Source: Clostridia bacterium (lineage in GTDB: Bacteria > Bacillota_A > Clostridia > Oscillospirales > CAG-272). From it: 64,000 bases of DNA. The notes under the pieces were generated by a model, which was given only the letters and a program-made list of their open reading frames with translations, ran no database searches and was not told the DNA's origin. The stretch covers positions 4,815-68,814 of the forward strand of contig JAFQLG010000042.1 in NCBI GenBank assembly GCA_017414605.1. The letters run 5' to 3'. The translations under genes and the position numbers were made by a program. Shown here piece after piece: positions 1 through 7,708 of the stretch; the first letter of the stretch is position 1; each line of letters begins with the position of its first letter.

Positions 1-1148
1 TGATTGGAAAGCAAATATTTCCAACCGCGCTTCAAATAATTTTTGCTGTCATTACCGGCAAGCGCGTTTAATGGCTCCGCTACGTAGGTGAGCGCGGTAT
101 AGGCATCAAAGTCTGCCTGCTTTAAGTAGGTCCTCGCGCTGATGGTCCCGGGGAAAAGATAGGTCCACTTTCCCTCCTTGAGATATGAACGACGCTCGCC
201 CTTGAGTACGGTCATTTTTTCGCGATCAAGATGCTTTTCGGCATCGCGCCAGAAGCCCTCAAGATTTGTATGCTCGATCTCTATCTCTCTGTCAAACAAA
301 GCCTTTGCGTCCTTTATGACCTCGCTTTCTCTGGGATAGCCTACCGATATGTCATGACCGTTCATACCGAGGAATACGGGAGTCGTAAAATGCCCCTTTT
401 CTTCCTCAAGCATATCGAGAATTGCTTTCTTTAAGCTCTCTTTTTCGTAATTTGCAATGGGCGCTTTGAGGTCATAGTTTATAGCGGGACCGACAAAGCC
501 GTCGGCTCTGCGGAAGGGCATCTCGTCAAACTCGCCCCACTTATAGTCCTTGGACCATACGCGGTTTCTCGAAACGCTTCTATGAACCTGGTAGTACCAG
601 TTGTATCGGCAATAGAGAGCAAATCGGCTTGCCAGCACCTCGGTGCCGTCGGGAGCCTGCCAGATATACTCCGCGGGAGCCTCGTGATGAGAAATGCCGC
701 GATAGAACATCATATAATTGATGCCGAAATTCTTTAATATTTGCGGATACTGTCCGGTCTGTCCCCAGGATGATGGAGTGTATCCGACTGTTGGACATCT
801 GCCGCCGTATTTCTCAACCGTTTCACGTCCAAACATAAGATTTCTGACGAGTGCCTCGTGAGAAATGGTAAACTCCTCGGGCAATGTATAATAAGGTCCG
901 ACTATAAGCCTTCCCTCGCGTATAAATTTCTCCACCTGCTCGCGTCTTTCGGGACGCATTTCAAGATAGTCGTCTATCATTATAGAGTGACCGTCCATGG
1001 TGAAGGAATGATAATCCTTGTCTGCCTCGAGGATATCAAGAGTCGTATCCATCATAACAAGCAGGTTGTGTCTTGTTTTTTCAAAGCTGAAGCGGAATTC
1101 TCTGTCCCAATGTGTATTGGAAACAACGTCTATTTTATTGACCTTCAT
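1..1148 (-). CDS. GH38-like alpha-mannosidase family protein, C-terminus cut by window edge
   Basis: This open frame starts at an ATG (1146-1148) behind an AAAGGAT ribosome site and runs off the left edge, so about 382 N-terminal residues are seen. The start reads MKVNKIDVVSNTHWDREF. The HWD near residue 15 matches the zinc-binding His-x-Asp of glycoside hydrolase family 38, which trims alpha-mannosides, and the rest fits the family's deacetylase-like N-terminal barrel. No signal peptide is seen, so it should be cytoplasmic and act on imported oligosaccharides. Oddity: at the site of the catalytic Asp (PDSFGQ-type motif) this protein reads GYTPSSWGQ (about 756-787), so the usual nucleophile and zinc ligand is Ser. 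It may be an inactive or re-specialised member. It follows a HAD phosphatase gene by 28 bases and is probably co-transcribed with it. Confidence 0.75.
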   Translation of the reverse strand, partial: MKVNKIDVVSNTHWDREFRFSFEKTRHNLLVMMDTTLDILEADKDYHSFTMDGHSIMIDDYLEMRPERREQVEKFIREGRLIVGPYYTLPEEFTISHEALVRNLMFGRETVEKYGGRCPTVGYTPSSWGQTGQYPQILKNFGINYMMFYRGISHHEAPAEYIWQAPDGTEVLASRFALYCRYNWYYQVHRSVSRNRVWSKDYKWGEFDEMPFRRADGFVGPAINYDLKAPIANYEKESLKKAILDMLEEEKGHFTTPVFLGMNGHDISVGYPRESEVIKDAKALFDREIEIEHTNLEGFWRDAEKHLDREKMTVLKGERRSYLKEGKWTYLFPGTISARTYLKQADFDAYTALTYVAEPLNALAGNDSKNYLKRGWKYLLSN

Positions 1149-1176
1149 TTGCTATATCCTTTCGTTGTTTTTCGGC

Positions 1177-2103
1177 TTAAAGAACTATATCAAGCATTTG
1201 CAAAAGATTGTCTATGCGGTAGTCGCACAGCTCTCCAACACCGGCCGCATCAATGTTTCCGCCCGATATTCCTACGGCGGAAAAGCCCGCAAGCTTGATG
1301 GAAACGATGCCTGCAGAGGAGTCCTCAAGACCTATGACCTTGTGTCTTCTCTCAAAGGGTATACCGAGGCCAACGCGCGCGGTTTCGGCATAGAGCCAAG
1401 GATGAGGCTTTGGAGCAAGCTCTCCCAGAGTGCCCGTTTGTCCGCGGCGAAGCGATTGCCCTGCCGTTATTATGCTGTCGTAGAACTCAAGAGGATCACC
1501 CATGTCAAGCTGGCGGAACGCCGAGATTATCTCGGGCATTGCTTTTTCATAAAGTCCGCTTGTTACAAGACCGATCTTTATTCCCTCGCCTCTAACGGTT
1601 GTTAAAAACTCCTTAAGGTAAGGTGCGGGAGTAAATGCGTCTTTCTTTCCTCTGCCCTTCATTATCTCGCTAAGCTCATGGTTTACTATTTCGAAATAGT
1701 AATCTCTGGCAAGCTCAAGGCTTCCCTCGGGGTAATATTTTTCTATCATGTATTGCAAATGCTCGGATACGGAGTGGCCCGAAATAAAGGGCTCGTCCTC
1801 GTCCTCGCGCGCAAAGTCCGATCTGCCCATAAGGCGCGCGGTAGTTTGCTCGATGACCCACATCCAGAACTCCTCGGAGTGAACGCTGGTTCCGTCCAGA
1901 TCCATGAGTATTGCTTCGGCCTTTTTCTCAAAATGAGTTTCGTTCATGGGATATATTGCGGGATAGCCCATTCCGCTCTTTACGCAGCACAGCTTTTTGT
2001 CGCCAAATTCAACGATATCGATTTTTTTATCGTTTGGCGTGAGGATGCGGCGGACGCCGTCACGTCCCACCTCAAAAAAATCACTTTTTGCTATTTCTAT
2101 CAT
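1177..2103 (-). CDS. HAD-superfamily phosphatase, beta-phosphoglucomutase-like
   Basis: A 308-residue cytoplasmic protein. The HAD motifs are all present: motif I MDLDGT (residues 67-72, with D68 and D70), motif II LVTSG, the motif III lysine in PKPHPW, and motif IV GLEDSSAG. The insertion between motifs I and II is helical, as in subclass I HADs such as beta-phosphoglucomutase and sugar-phosphate phosphatases. An N-terminal extension of about 60 residues before motif I is unusual for the family and may be a small added domain. It is the first gene of a two-gene unit with the GH38-like gene, which suggests a sugar-phosphate substrate, but that is inferred from context. The ATG at 2103 lies about 40 bases downstream of a strong promoter. 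Confidence 0.8.
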   Translation of the reverse strand: MIEIAKSDFFEVGRDGVRRILTPNDKKIDIVEFGDKKLCCVKSGMGYPAIYPMNETHFEKKAEAILMDLDGTSVHSEEFWMWVIEQTTARLMGRSDFAREDEDEPFISGHSVSEHLQYMIEKYYPEGSLELARDYYFEIVNHELSEIMKGRGKKDAFTPAPYLKEFLTTVRGEGIKIGLVTSGLYEKAMPEIISAFRQLDMGDPLEFYDSIITAGQSLRRGQTGTLGELAPKPHPWLYAETARVGLGIPFERRHKVIGLEDSSAGIVSIKLAGFSAVGISGGNIDAAGVGELCDYRIDNLLQMLDIVL

Positions 2104-2142
2104 GGTGTTTCCGCCTTTTGAGTTGTTAACTTTACTAATATA

Positions 2143-2171
2143 ATTTTACCATTTTATCTTTTTTGTGTCAA
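2143..2171 (-). promoter_or_regulatory. Promoter for the HAD/GH38 unit
   Basis: On the minus strand TTGACA (2166-2171), a 17-base spacer and TAAAAT (2143-2148) form a near-consensus sigma-70/SigA promoter just upstream of the HAD gene. Confidence 0.7.
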
Positions 2172-2236
2172 TGGCATTGTGTCTACTTAAAGGCGACTTT
2201 TGCCATTACACCCATGAGTTGTTGGCTGAAAAAACG

Positions 2237-2269
2237 AAAATGCCCACGGAAAGTATCCGTGAGCATTTT
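2237..2269 (-). terminator. Intrinsic terminator of the TetR-linked operon
   Basis: The arms AAAATGCCCACGGA and TCCGTGAGCATTTT pair with one mismatch around a 5-base loop. A T-rich stretch follows on the minus strand, and also on the plus strand. It lies directly after the last gene of the operon, which ends at 2287. Confidence 0.75.
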
Positions 2270-2286
2270 ATTTTTTGCATAATTTA

Positions 2287-2928
2287 TCAAACGCCGAACA
2301 GGACCGAGTGGAACAGCGCCTCGGTTTTTTTGGCGCCAAGGCTCTTTTTGAAAACGTCGGTCGAGGGACCGCCGTTTGCAAGAAGCCCGGTAACGTATTG
2401 AGCGGATTTTTTGTTCTTTAAGGAAACGTCCGAAACGCGCTGTGCGTTTGCATCAAGATATGCCTCAAAATGAGCCAGAGTGAGCGAATCAAGGGCGGCG
2501 GTCTGTGCCTTTTTACCCTTTTTGGATATGCTCTCGGCAAGCTTTATGCTGTCATACCAATGCTCGCCAGGATCACGCTCCTCAAGGTGAGAAAACGCCT
2601 GCTTTGCTGCATCAAGCGCCGAAAGATCCGCGGTATCTATCATGGTATCGTAAAGTTCAACGATAAGCGTATCGTTGCCCATGGCAAATATGCGGTCATA
2701 CGAATAAAGCGGCAGATCCTTCTCCTTGGGTACGATCATGAGCGTGTCCATTTTCATAAGACCGAAAAATCCTTTGGCTCTCATCACCGACACGTGTCCG
2801 AGTCCCTCGGCTACGTAAGCCGAGACCGAAAAGGTCATTCCGTTTGCCTTTAAGGAGGAAAATTCACCTACGTCTATGGGACAAAGCTTATAATTTTTGC
2901 CTATAATTTCGAGCAGCCTGTTTGTCAT
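2287..2928 (-). CDS. Unknown protein, possible ferredoxin-dependent bilin reductase fold
   Basis: A 213-residue soluble protein with no signal peptide or membrane segment. I do not recognise it with certainty. The central piece VPKEKDLPLYSYDRI followed by a hydrophobic strand and an acidic stretch, and the C-terminal LGAKKTEALFHSVLFG, resemble the corresponding parts of ferredoxin-dependent bilin reductases (PebA/PcyA type: a Pro then Asp-Leu-Pro strand, and a final FxxxLF helix). The length also fits that family (about 210-250). This is a by-eye fold resemblance, not a proven homology. The ATG overlaps the stop of the upstream membrane-protein gene by four bases (ATGA), so the two are translationally coupled. 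It is the last gene of the operon, before a terminator. Confidence 0.6.
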   Translation of the reverse strand: MTNRLLEIIGKNYKLCPIDVGEFSSLKANGMTFSVSAYVAEGLGHVSVMRAKGFFGLMKMDTLMIVPKEKDLPLYSYDRIFAMGNDTLIVELYDTMIDTADLSALDAAKQAFSHLEERDPGEHWYDSIKLAESISKKGKKAQTAALDSLTLAHFEAYLDANAQRVSDVSLKNKKSAQYVTGLLANGGPSTDVFKKSLGAKKTEALFHSVLFGV

Positions 2929-3557
2929 GCCTTTTCTCCGTGCAATTCAAGGTTGCAAAGACCGTTCTTGTGCAAAACTATCGCGCCAACAAGCAATGTT
3001 CCCTGCCCGACTACGTTTACGCCCTCAGCTATCCAGTTCATCGCCGCCTCGGCAAAGTTTTGGCTTGACAAATAGCCCATTCCGAGCGAGCAAACGAAGG
3101 ATACGACAAAGATGGCAATTATCCAAGGCTTTTTGAGCTTTGCGGCAAGAACGCACAAAACGACGTCCATTATTCCAAGTCCTGCAACCATAAGGCCAAC
3201 AAACACGAACGTGCCCGTGAATATAGGAGGAGCTGCCGCCAAAAGCGCCGCCTCGCGCTGATTATATACAAGCATTGCAAGGATACCAACACCTGCAAGT
3301 AAAAAGCCTATGGACTGTACGGGGAAAAACATGTGGTCAAGCGCCTCAAAGTTACATACGCCTGCCGCGTAAAGCAGCTTCCACGTTGCCTTGAGTGCGC
3401 CCGCAACGGTTACGTCTATAACTCCTGCGGAAAAGAGCGCGAAAGCACCCTTGCTCATCTTGTTGTAAAGATCGCGCAAAAGTATCACGGCCGCTATGGC
3501 AAAGAAGATGACGGGAACGTAATCTACCAGCGCCATTGAAACAGAAAAGTCGTTCAT
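2925..3557 (-). CDS. Multi-pass membrane protein of unknown function
   Basis: A 210-residue, strongly hydrophobic protein with about six predicted membrane-spanning segments (roughly residues 10-28, 38-58, 78-96, 104-128, 140-160 and 180-196). The start ATG has a good AAAGGAG site. No family is recognised. Its position between a DUF1295 enzyme and a bilin-reductase-like protein suggests it supplies a membrane partner or transports the substrate of that operon, but nothing in its sequence shows this directly. It overlaps the next gene by four bases. Confidence 0.75.
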   Translation of the reverse strand: MNDFSVSMALVDYVPVIFFAIAAVILLRDLYNKMSKGAFALFSAGVIDVTVAGALKATWKLLYAAGVCNFEALDHMFFPVQSIGFLLAGVGILAMLVYNQREAALLAAAPPIFTGTFVFVGLMVAGLGIMDVVLCVLAAKLKKPWIIAIFVVSFVCSLGMGYLSSQNFAEAAMNWIAEGVNVVGQGTLLVGAIVLHKNGLCNLELHGEKA

Positions 3558-3581
3558 AGATGTTTCTCCTTTGGCTGAAAT

Positions 3582-4394
3582 TTATTTCTTGTTGAGATGA
3601 TAGATGGGAAGAAGAGGAATAATGATGGGTGTCTTGTTTGCGTAAGCATTGTATTCCTCGTTCTCGCCGTAGCGCGCCATCTGACGCTTTTCAAGTCTTT
3701 GCGCGCCGTTAAACATAATGAATACTATGCAAACGTAAGCGATGATCGCAAAGATCCAGTAGCCAACGTTTGCGCCGTATGCGGTGATTCCGCTTACGAA
3801 CACACCGGTCCAGAAAAGTATCTCTCCGAGATAGTTGGGGCAACGGCACATTTTGTAAAGACCACGGGTTGCGACCATGTCGGGTCTTTCCTTCTTCTGC
3901 GCGGATTTTTGCTTATCGGCGATGGCTTCAAGCACAAGGCCGAGCACAGACACAGCAAATCCGACTGCGGGAACCACGAAATCGGTGCTTCCCTCAACAT
4001 AACGGAACAGCATGGGGCTGACCTGAGCGACGTAGAGAACGGATACGAATATCCAGATAGTTGCAAGCACGAATACGGGCATCTTCTTTTCGCCGTTCTT
4101 TGCAAGGGTGTCCTTGGCAACGTCGGTTTTCTTGAAGGTAGCGTTCTTAAGCTCACGAACAAGCAAGAAGCCCGAAAGACGCGCGCCGTATGTAACGAAA
4201 AGCGCCGCTTGTATAAGAACTATCCAGATGGGAGTTGCTGTGGGAGCAACGAGGTACATAACGAAAACTGCCAGGCCGCCGAATGCAACCGCAAATCCAT
4301 ATCCGATGGAAAGAAAATATACAAATTTATAAAATCCGACTGCGCAAGCAACCGCGCATACTGCAAAAAGTATTCCTAAAAGTCCCCAAGGCAT
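3582..4394 (-). CDS. DUF1295 / steroid 5-alpha-reductase-like membrane enzyme
   Basis: A 270-residue integral membrane protein with about six to seven hydrophobic segments. The C-terminal half carries the family signature: TRGLYKMCRCPNYLGEI followed by a membrane segment, and later YxxYxxKTP. This is the pattern shared by DUF1295 proteins, steroid 5-alpha reductases and isoprenylcysteine methyltransferases, which bind NADPH or SAM at the membrane face. The Cys in CRCPNYLGE replaces the more usual SRHPNY His, which is worth noting. It starts one base after the stop of the SDR gene, and its ribosome site AAGGAGG lies inside that gene's end, so translation is coupled. Likely role: reduction or methylation of a hydrophobic molecule; the substrate is unknown. 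Confidence 0.75.
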   Translation of the reverse strand: MPWGLLGILFAVCAVACAVGFYKFVYFLSIGYGFAVAFGGLAVFVMYLVAPTATPIWIVLIQAALFVTYGARLSGFLLVRELKNATFKKTDVAKDTLAKNGEKKMPVFVLATIWIFVSVLYVAQVSPMLFRYVEGSTDFVVPAVGFAVSVLGLVLEAIADKQKSAQKKERPDMVATRGLYKMCRCPNYLGEILFWTGVFVSGITAYGANVGYWIFAIIAYVCIVFIMFNGAQRLEKRQMARYGENEEYNAYANKTPIIIPLLPIYHLNKK

Positions 4395-4395
4395 A

Positions 4396-5262
4396 TTAGT
4401 TTACCTCCTTGCCAAAGTAGTTCTTTATGTATTCTCCAAAGCTCTTGTCACCAACAACGGTGTCGCCAACGAGATCGTGGCTAAGCGTCCATTTGGAGAA
4501 AAGAATTATGTCGTGCTTTCCCGCCTTCTTTATCTTGGGAAGATTTGCAAGAATTCCAAAGAGCCAGATGGGAGCCCACTTTATCTTCAAGGGCTTTTTA
4601 GCAGCCTCAAAGCACATAGCAGCCATTTCCTCATATGTGTAGGTCTCCTTGCCTCCAACGTTGTACGTAACGTTGGTGTCATTCATGTGTTCAACGATAA
4701 ACTGTGCAAAATCGGGGCAGTCTACCACGTTTGCCTTTACACCGCCAAAGCCCTTTAAGAGCTGCATCTCGCCCTTGTCAACGTAAGGCTTGAAAACCTT
4801 TGCTATATCATAGAAATAACCTGTGGGACGGTAAATGACCCAATCCATAGCCTCCTTCTTTATCTCCTCTTCAACGAGATATTTTGCATGAAGCATGGGA
4901 ACCTCCTCGGCACCCTTCTCGTCGCAGGAGATAACGGATACGTAGTTGAACTTCTTAACGCCTGCAGCCTTTGCCTCGGCATAGAGGTTCATATTACCCT
5001 TGTAGTCAATGTCGTAGGAAGTTACCTTTGTGGAAGCACCGGTAAGACCAATAGTGGTGATAACTACGTCGGCTCCGTCACAAAGTCCCTTCATGGTCTC
5101 GGGGTTGGTAGCGTCAATAGCGACGAAGGTATATTTTCCCTCGCAGCCCGCAACCTCGGTTTCGCGCAGGTCGGCGGCAACCACCTCGTGTCCGCCCGCG
5201 CACAAGCATTTAAGTATCTCGGCGCCGAGATTTCCAAAAGCGCCGGCAAGTACAACTTTCAT
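4396..5262 (-). CDS. NmrA-like atypical short-chain dehydrogenase/reductase
   Basis: A 288-residue NAD(P)-binding protein. The N-terminal Rossmann motif is GAFGNLGAEIL (residues 7-17), followed by a strand ending in D31 and the VVITTIGLTG nucleotide-binding loop. The middle has YVSVISCDE and later IYRPTGYFYD, in place of a classical YxxxK site, so it belongs to the atypical/extended NmrA group. That group includes divinyl-chlorophyllide 8-vinyl reductase (BciA), biliverdin reductase B-type enzymes and flavin reductases. The ATG has an AAAGGAG site. Neighbours are a flavin-type protein and a DUF1295 enzyme, 25 and 1 bases away. It probably donates hydride from NAD(P)H in the operon's pathway. 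The exact substrate is not shown by sequence. Confidence 0.85.
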   Translation of the reverse strand: MKVVLAGAFGNLGAEILKCLCAGGHEVVAADLRETEVAGCEGKYTFVAIDATNPETMKGLCDGADVVITTIGLTGASTKVTSYDIDYKGNMNLYAEAKAAGVKKFNYVSVISCDEKGAEEVPMLHAKYLVEEEIKKEAMDWVIYRPTGYFYDIAKVFKPYVDKGEMQLLKGFGGVKANVVDCPDFAQFIVEHMNDTNVTYNVGGKETYTYEEMAAMCFEAAKKPLKIKWAPIWLFGILANLPKIKKAGKHDIILFSKWTLSHDLVGDTVVGDKSFGEYIKNYFGKEVN

Positions 5263-5287
5263 TCTTTAGTTCTCCTTTATTGTTAAT

Positions 5288-6214
5288 TTATTTTTTGCTC
5301 TTCTCTTTTGCGCGCTTATCGTTGATTATCTTCATATGCTCCTCTGTGATAAGCGTGACGTTGTTTTCCTTTGCCCACTGAACGCAGCCCTTGAGCACAA
5401 CGGAAAGGAATACTCTCGGAACGCCGAGAATTGTCATAAGCGCCTCGTCTGTAAACTTAACGGTGTCGTCCGCGCGGTCTGCCGCGTAACGAACGGATTC
5501 AAGGCTCGCCTGACGCATCTGGAGAAGCTCTGCTCTCATTCTTGTCTTTCTGTGGAACCAGAAATTCTTGGAGTCGCGGTATCCGTAGTCAACGGGGAGC
5601 GCAGGGAAATCCTTGGCTCTTACGCCGTTGATGATAGCGTCGCTGTACTTTTTCTTCATAAGTATTTTGTCAACCTTAAGAATAAAGTGCGCGCCGAATT
5701 TTGAGGTGATTCCGTTGAAATCGTGGTATGGGCCCTCGTAGCCGTTAAGCTCGCCCGCCTGATCCTTGTCTGCTCCGTCAAGCTCTCTTACCCACGTGCA
5801 TTCAATAGCCTGAATGGCATCGGTAAGTACCATAGGTCTTTTTTCGCCCGTTTCCTCCTCAATAATGCTCTTTTCAAGTCTGAAATTACACTTGGGCATC
5901 TTTTCCTCGGGCTTGTCGCCGGGCCAGGAAAGCTTTACTGCCTCCTTGAAGGTCGCAGGCTTATCGTCAATAAAGTTAAGCGTGCATTTACCGTTGCGCA
6001 AGATGTTCTGCGCGGTGTTGGACGAGTTGCGGCAGCACAAAAGCATAGCATAGTAGTCCTTGCCCGCTACGTAGTAGGGTTGAACGAGGGAGTAAGGGCC
6101 AAGCGTAGTGCTTCCGTCCTCGCAAAGCGTTGAGATGATTACAGTTGGCATCGGGAAAAACAGAGAGGTCTGATAAAAGTTATCCACGATGCGAAGGTTT
6201 TCAAAGCTGCTCAT
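5288..6214 (-). CDS. FMN split-barrel flavin-reductase-like protein with PCP_red-like C-terminal domain
   Basis: A 308-residue cytoplasmic protein. Residues about 10-215 form a flavin reductase-like FMN-binding split barrel: FPMPTVIISTL near the start, LCCRNSSNTAQNILRNG in the phosphate-binding region, and a later VDKILMKKKY strand. The last 60 residues are a separate helical domain, FTDEALMTILGVPRVFLSVV then WAKENNVTLITEEHM. It matches the pattern of the PCP_red domain at the end of protochlorophyllide reductase subunits (two helices, 'A...L..VP.F.R' then 'A...G...IT.E'). That fusion is uncommon. Split-barrel proteins include flavin reductases, heme oxygenases (HugZ type) and F420-dependent biliverdin reductases. 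It is third in the TetR operon. Confidence 0.75.
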   Translation of the reverse strand: MSSFENLRIVDNFYQTSLFFPMPTVIISTLCEDGSTTLGPYSLVQPYYVAGKDYYAMLLCCRNSSNTAQNILRNGKCTLNFIDDKPATFKEAVKLSWPGDKPEEKMPKCNFRLEKSIIEEETGEKRPMVLTDAIQAIECTWVRELDGADKDQAGELNGYEGPYHDFNGITSKFGAHFILKVDKILMKKKYSDAIINGVRAKDFPALPVDYGYRDSKNFWFHRKTRMRAELLQMRQASLESVRYAADRADDTVKFTDEALMTILGVPRVFLSVVLKGCVQWAKENNVTLITEEHMKIINDKRAKEKSKK

Positions 6215-6243
6215 AATAGAACACTCCTTTATAAAATAATTTA

Positions 6244-6762
6244 TTAGAATACTTTTTCAAGCACCGAATAAACGGTGTCAAAATCCACGTCCTCTAAAGC
6301 CCAGCTGATAAGGGCTTCGGCACAAAATTCTGCGACAAATGGAGCGTTTTCAAGCTTACGCTCCTCACAAACGGGCAAAATAAAGTCTGCAAGCTGACGG
6401 CGGAGCCTTTTGTGCCTTGAAGCAAATCCGATCGAGATGACCTTTGCCGCATCGGCATCGGAGAACAGCTTTCTGTTGCTCTCGGAAAAGCCGCGGAGCG
6501 AGTTGAATATACATTCAAGCAGACTTTTTGCGTCGTCGTGGGGAAAGCTTGACATGGTTTTAACGTATACTTTCCAATCTTCCGCCACAAAGGTTGTTAT
6601 AAGCAACTCCTTGGACGGAAAATAGTTATATACCGTGCCAACGCCCAGGCCGCAAGCTCCCGCCACGGAGCGTACCGTGGTTTTTGCATATCCGCGCTCG
6701 GCTATCTGTCGCTTTGCCTCGCAAAGTAGCTGCTCGCGTACGTTTTCAATTACCTTTGGCAT
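6244..6762 (-). CDS. TetR/AcrR-family transcriptional regulator
   Basis: A 172-residue one-component repressor. Residues 8-50 form the TetR DNA-binding domain: LLCEAKRQIAERGYAKTTVRS, then VAGACGLGVGTVYNYFPSKELL, which is the recognition helix and the conserved YNYFPSKE. The remaining helical part is a ligand-binding and dimerisation domain of unknown ligand; it is short for the family. It starts at an ATG behind AGGAG. The gene lies two bases after the alpha/beta hydrolase gene and 29 bases before the split-barrel gene, so it is an internal member of the operon it probably represses. Candidate operators are the two palindromes at 7588-7599 and 7611-7628 around the promoter. Confidence 0.92.
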   Translation of the reverse strand: MPKVIENVREQLLCEAKRQIAERGYAKTTVRSVAGACGLGVGTVYNYFPSKELLITTFVAEDWKVYVKTMSSFPHDDAKSLLECIFNSLRGFSESNRKLFSDADAAKVISIGFASRHKRLRRQLADFILPVCEERKLENAPFVAEFCAEALISWALEDVDFDTVYSVLEKVF

Positions 6763-6764
6763 AT

Positions 6765-7571
6765 TTACTCTCCTGCGATAATTAGCTCGTGTATGCTATC
6801 TGCGGTTATTGCTATCTGCTGTTCGGGTGATATGGTGGGCTCTCCGTCACCGCTCTGCTCTCCGTAAACGCCAAAATACGCGTGACATCCGCCCTCGATA
6901 TCGGAACATATTGTGCCTGAGGGGAGATTGTTCTTACATTCGTCGTGCTTTTCGTCATTCATCACCTCGTCCTCGGTTCCGTGCAGACAGAGTACGGCAA
7001 GATCTGTTTCGGCAAGGTCTGACGTTGAGTAGGAGCCCAGCAGAATAAGGCCTCTATAATTTTGCGGTTTTGCTTGTGCGCATGCCGCCGCCATAGAGCC
7101 GCCCAGCGAGTGCCCGCCGATATACCACGAGTTGATATCACTGTATTGCTCGCTTATTCTGTCTGCGGCGTTTATGTCAAGCACGGCAAGGTTAAAAGGC
7201 ATTTTTACTAACACACAGAAGATGCCTTTTGATGCCAGAAGCTTCATTAGCGGCTCATACGCCGTGTGCTCTACCTTTCCGCCGGGGTAGAAAATAAACC
7301 CAACGGGCTCGTCGCCATCACCGTATGCTATGTGTCCACCATCAAGCTCGGTTCTCTTTACCTCTCTTCCTTCACTCATTGCGGATATAGCCTGCATATC
7401 GGCGCGGTAATAGTCTGCCGCATAAATTGCCAGGGCACCGAAGAATATGGCGATCACCAGCACTATTGCCGACAGCGCGATCAAGATTCCTTTTATAATT
7501 CGTTTCTTGTCGCTTTGGGGCTTGGCTGGGTTATTACTTTGATTTTTGAGATTTTTGTCCTTATTTTTCAC
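6765..7571 (-). CDS. Membrane-anchored alpha/beta hydrolase
   Basis: A 268-residue protein, using the GTG start at 7569-7571 because AAAAGGAG lies six bases upstream; earlier in-frame codons have no ribosome site and lie over the promoter. After a Lys/Asn-rich cytoplasmic tail comes one membrane segment (about residues 25-47), so the catalytic domain faces outside. Hydrolase motifs are the nucleophile elbow GGHSLGGS, an acid in HGTEDEV and a His in GGCHAYFG. The motif YPGGKVEHTAYEPL resembles the PF12695 group of small serine hydrolases. It is the first gene of the TetR operon. It could release the operon's substrate from an ester or conjugate at the cell surface, but this is inference. Confidence 0.85.
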   Translation of the reverse strand: MKNKDKNLKNQSNNPAKPQSDKKRIIKGILIALSAIVLVIAIFFGALAIYAADYYRADMQAISAMSEGREVKRTELDGGHIAYGDGDEPVGFIFYPGGKVEHTAYEPLMKLLASKGIFCVLVKMPFNLAVLDINAADRISEQYSDINSWYIGGHSLGGSMAAACAQAKPQNYRGLILLGSYSTSDLAETDLAVLCLHGTEDEVMNDEKHDECKNNLPSGTICSDIEGGCHAYFGVYGEQSGDGEPTISPEQQIAITADSIHELIIAGE

Positions 7572-7587
7572 TGAATACTCCTTTTTG

Positions 7588-7599
7588 TGAACCTGTTCA
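7588..7599. promoter_or_regulatory. Palindrome, candidate TetR operator
   Basis: TGAAC-CT-GTTCA is a perfect inverted repeat just downstream of the -10 element, between promoter and hydrolase start. Location and symmetry fit an autoregulatory operator; binding is inferred. Confidence 0.45.
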
Positions 7600-7604
7600 T
7601 ATAA

Positions 7605-7633
7605 ATTATAAAGCATTTTTTTATGCTTGTCAA
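7605..7633 (-). promoter_or_regulatory. Promoter of the TetR-linked operon
   Basis: On the minus strand there is a perfect TTGACA (7628-7633), a 17-base spacer and a perfect TATAAT (7605-7610). The spacer itself is an inverted repeat, AGCAT-A-rich-ATGCT (7612-7627), which could be a second operator occluding RNA polymerase. Confidence 0.8.
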
Positions 7634-7682
7634 TAGGCTGCCGCGCACAATTGAGAAAAGAGGGGGCGCTCTGACGGCAAAA

Positions 7683-7708
7683 TGGGGACGGCACGAGTGC
7701 CATCCCCA
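7683..7708 (-). terminator. Terminator after the smaller adhesin gene
   Basis: TGGGGACGGCA and TGCCATCCCCA pair with one G-T around a 4-base loop. A short T tract follows on the minus strand. It lies about 100 bases after the end of the 1310-residue adhesin gene. Confidence 0.65.

Noticed and set aside
3597..4379. 260-codon plus-strand frame opposite the DUF1295 gene
   Set aside because: Antisense shadow: the minus-strand frame has a ribosome site, operon context and the family motif.
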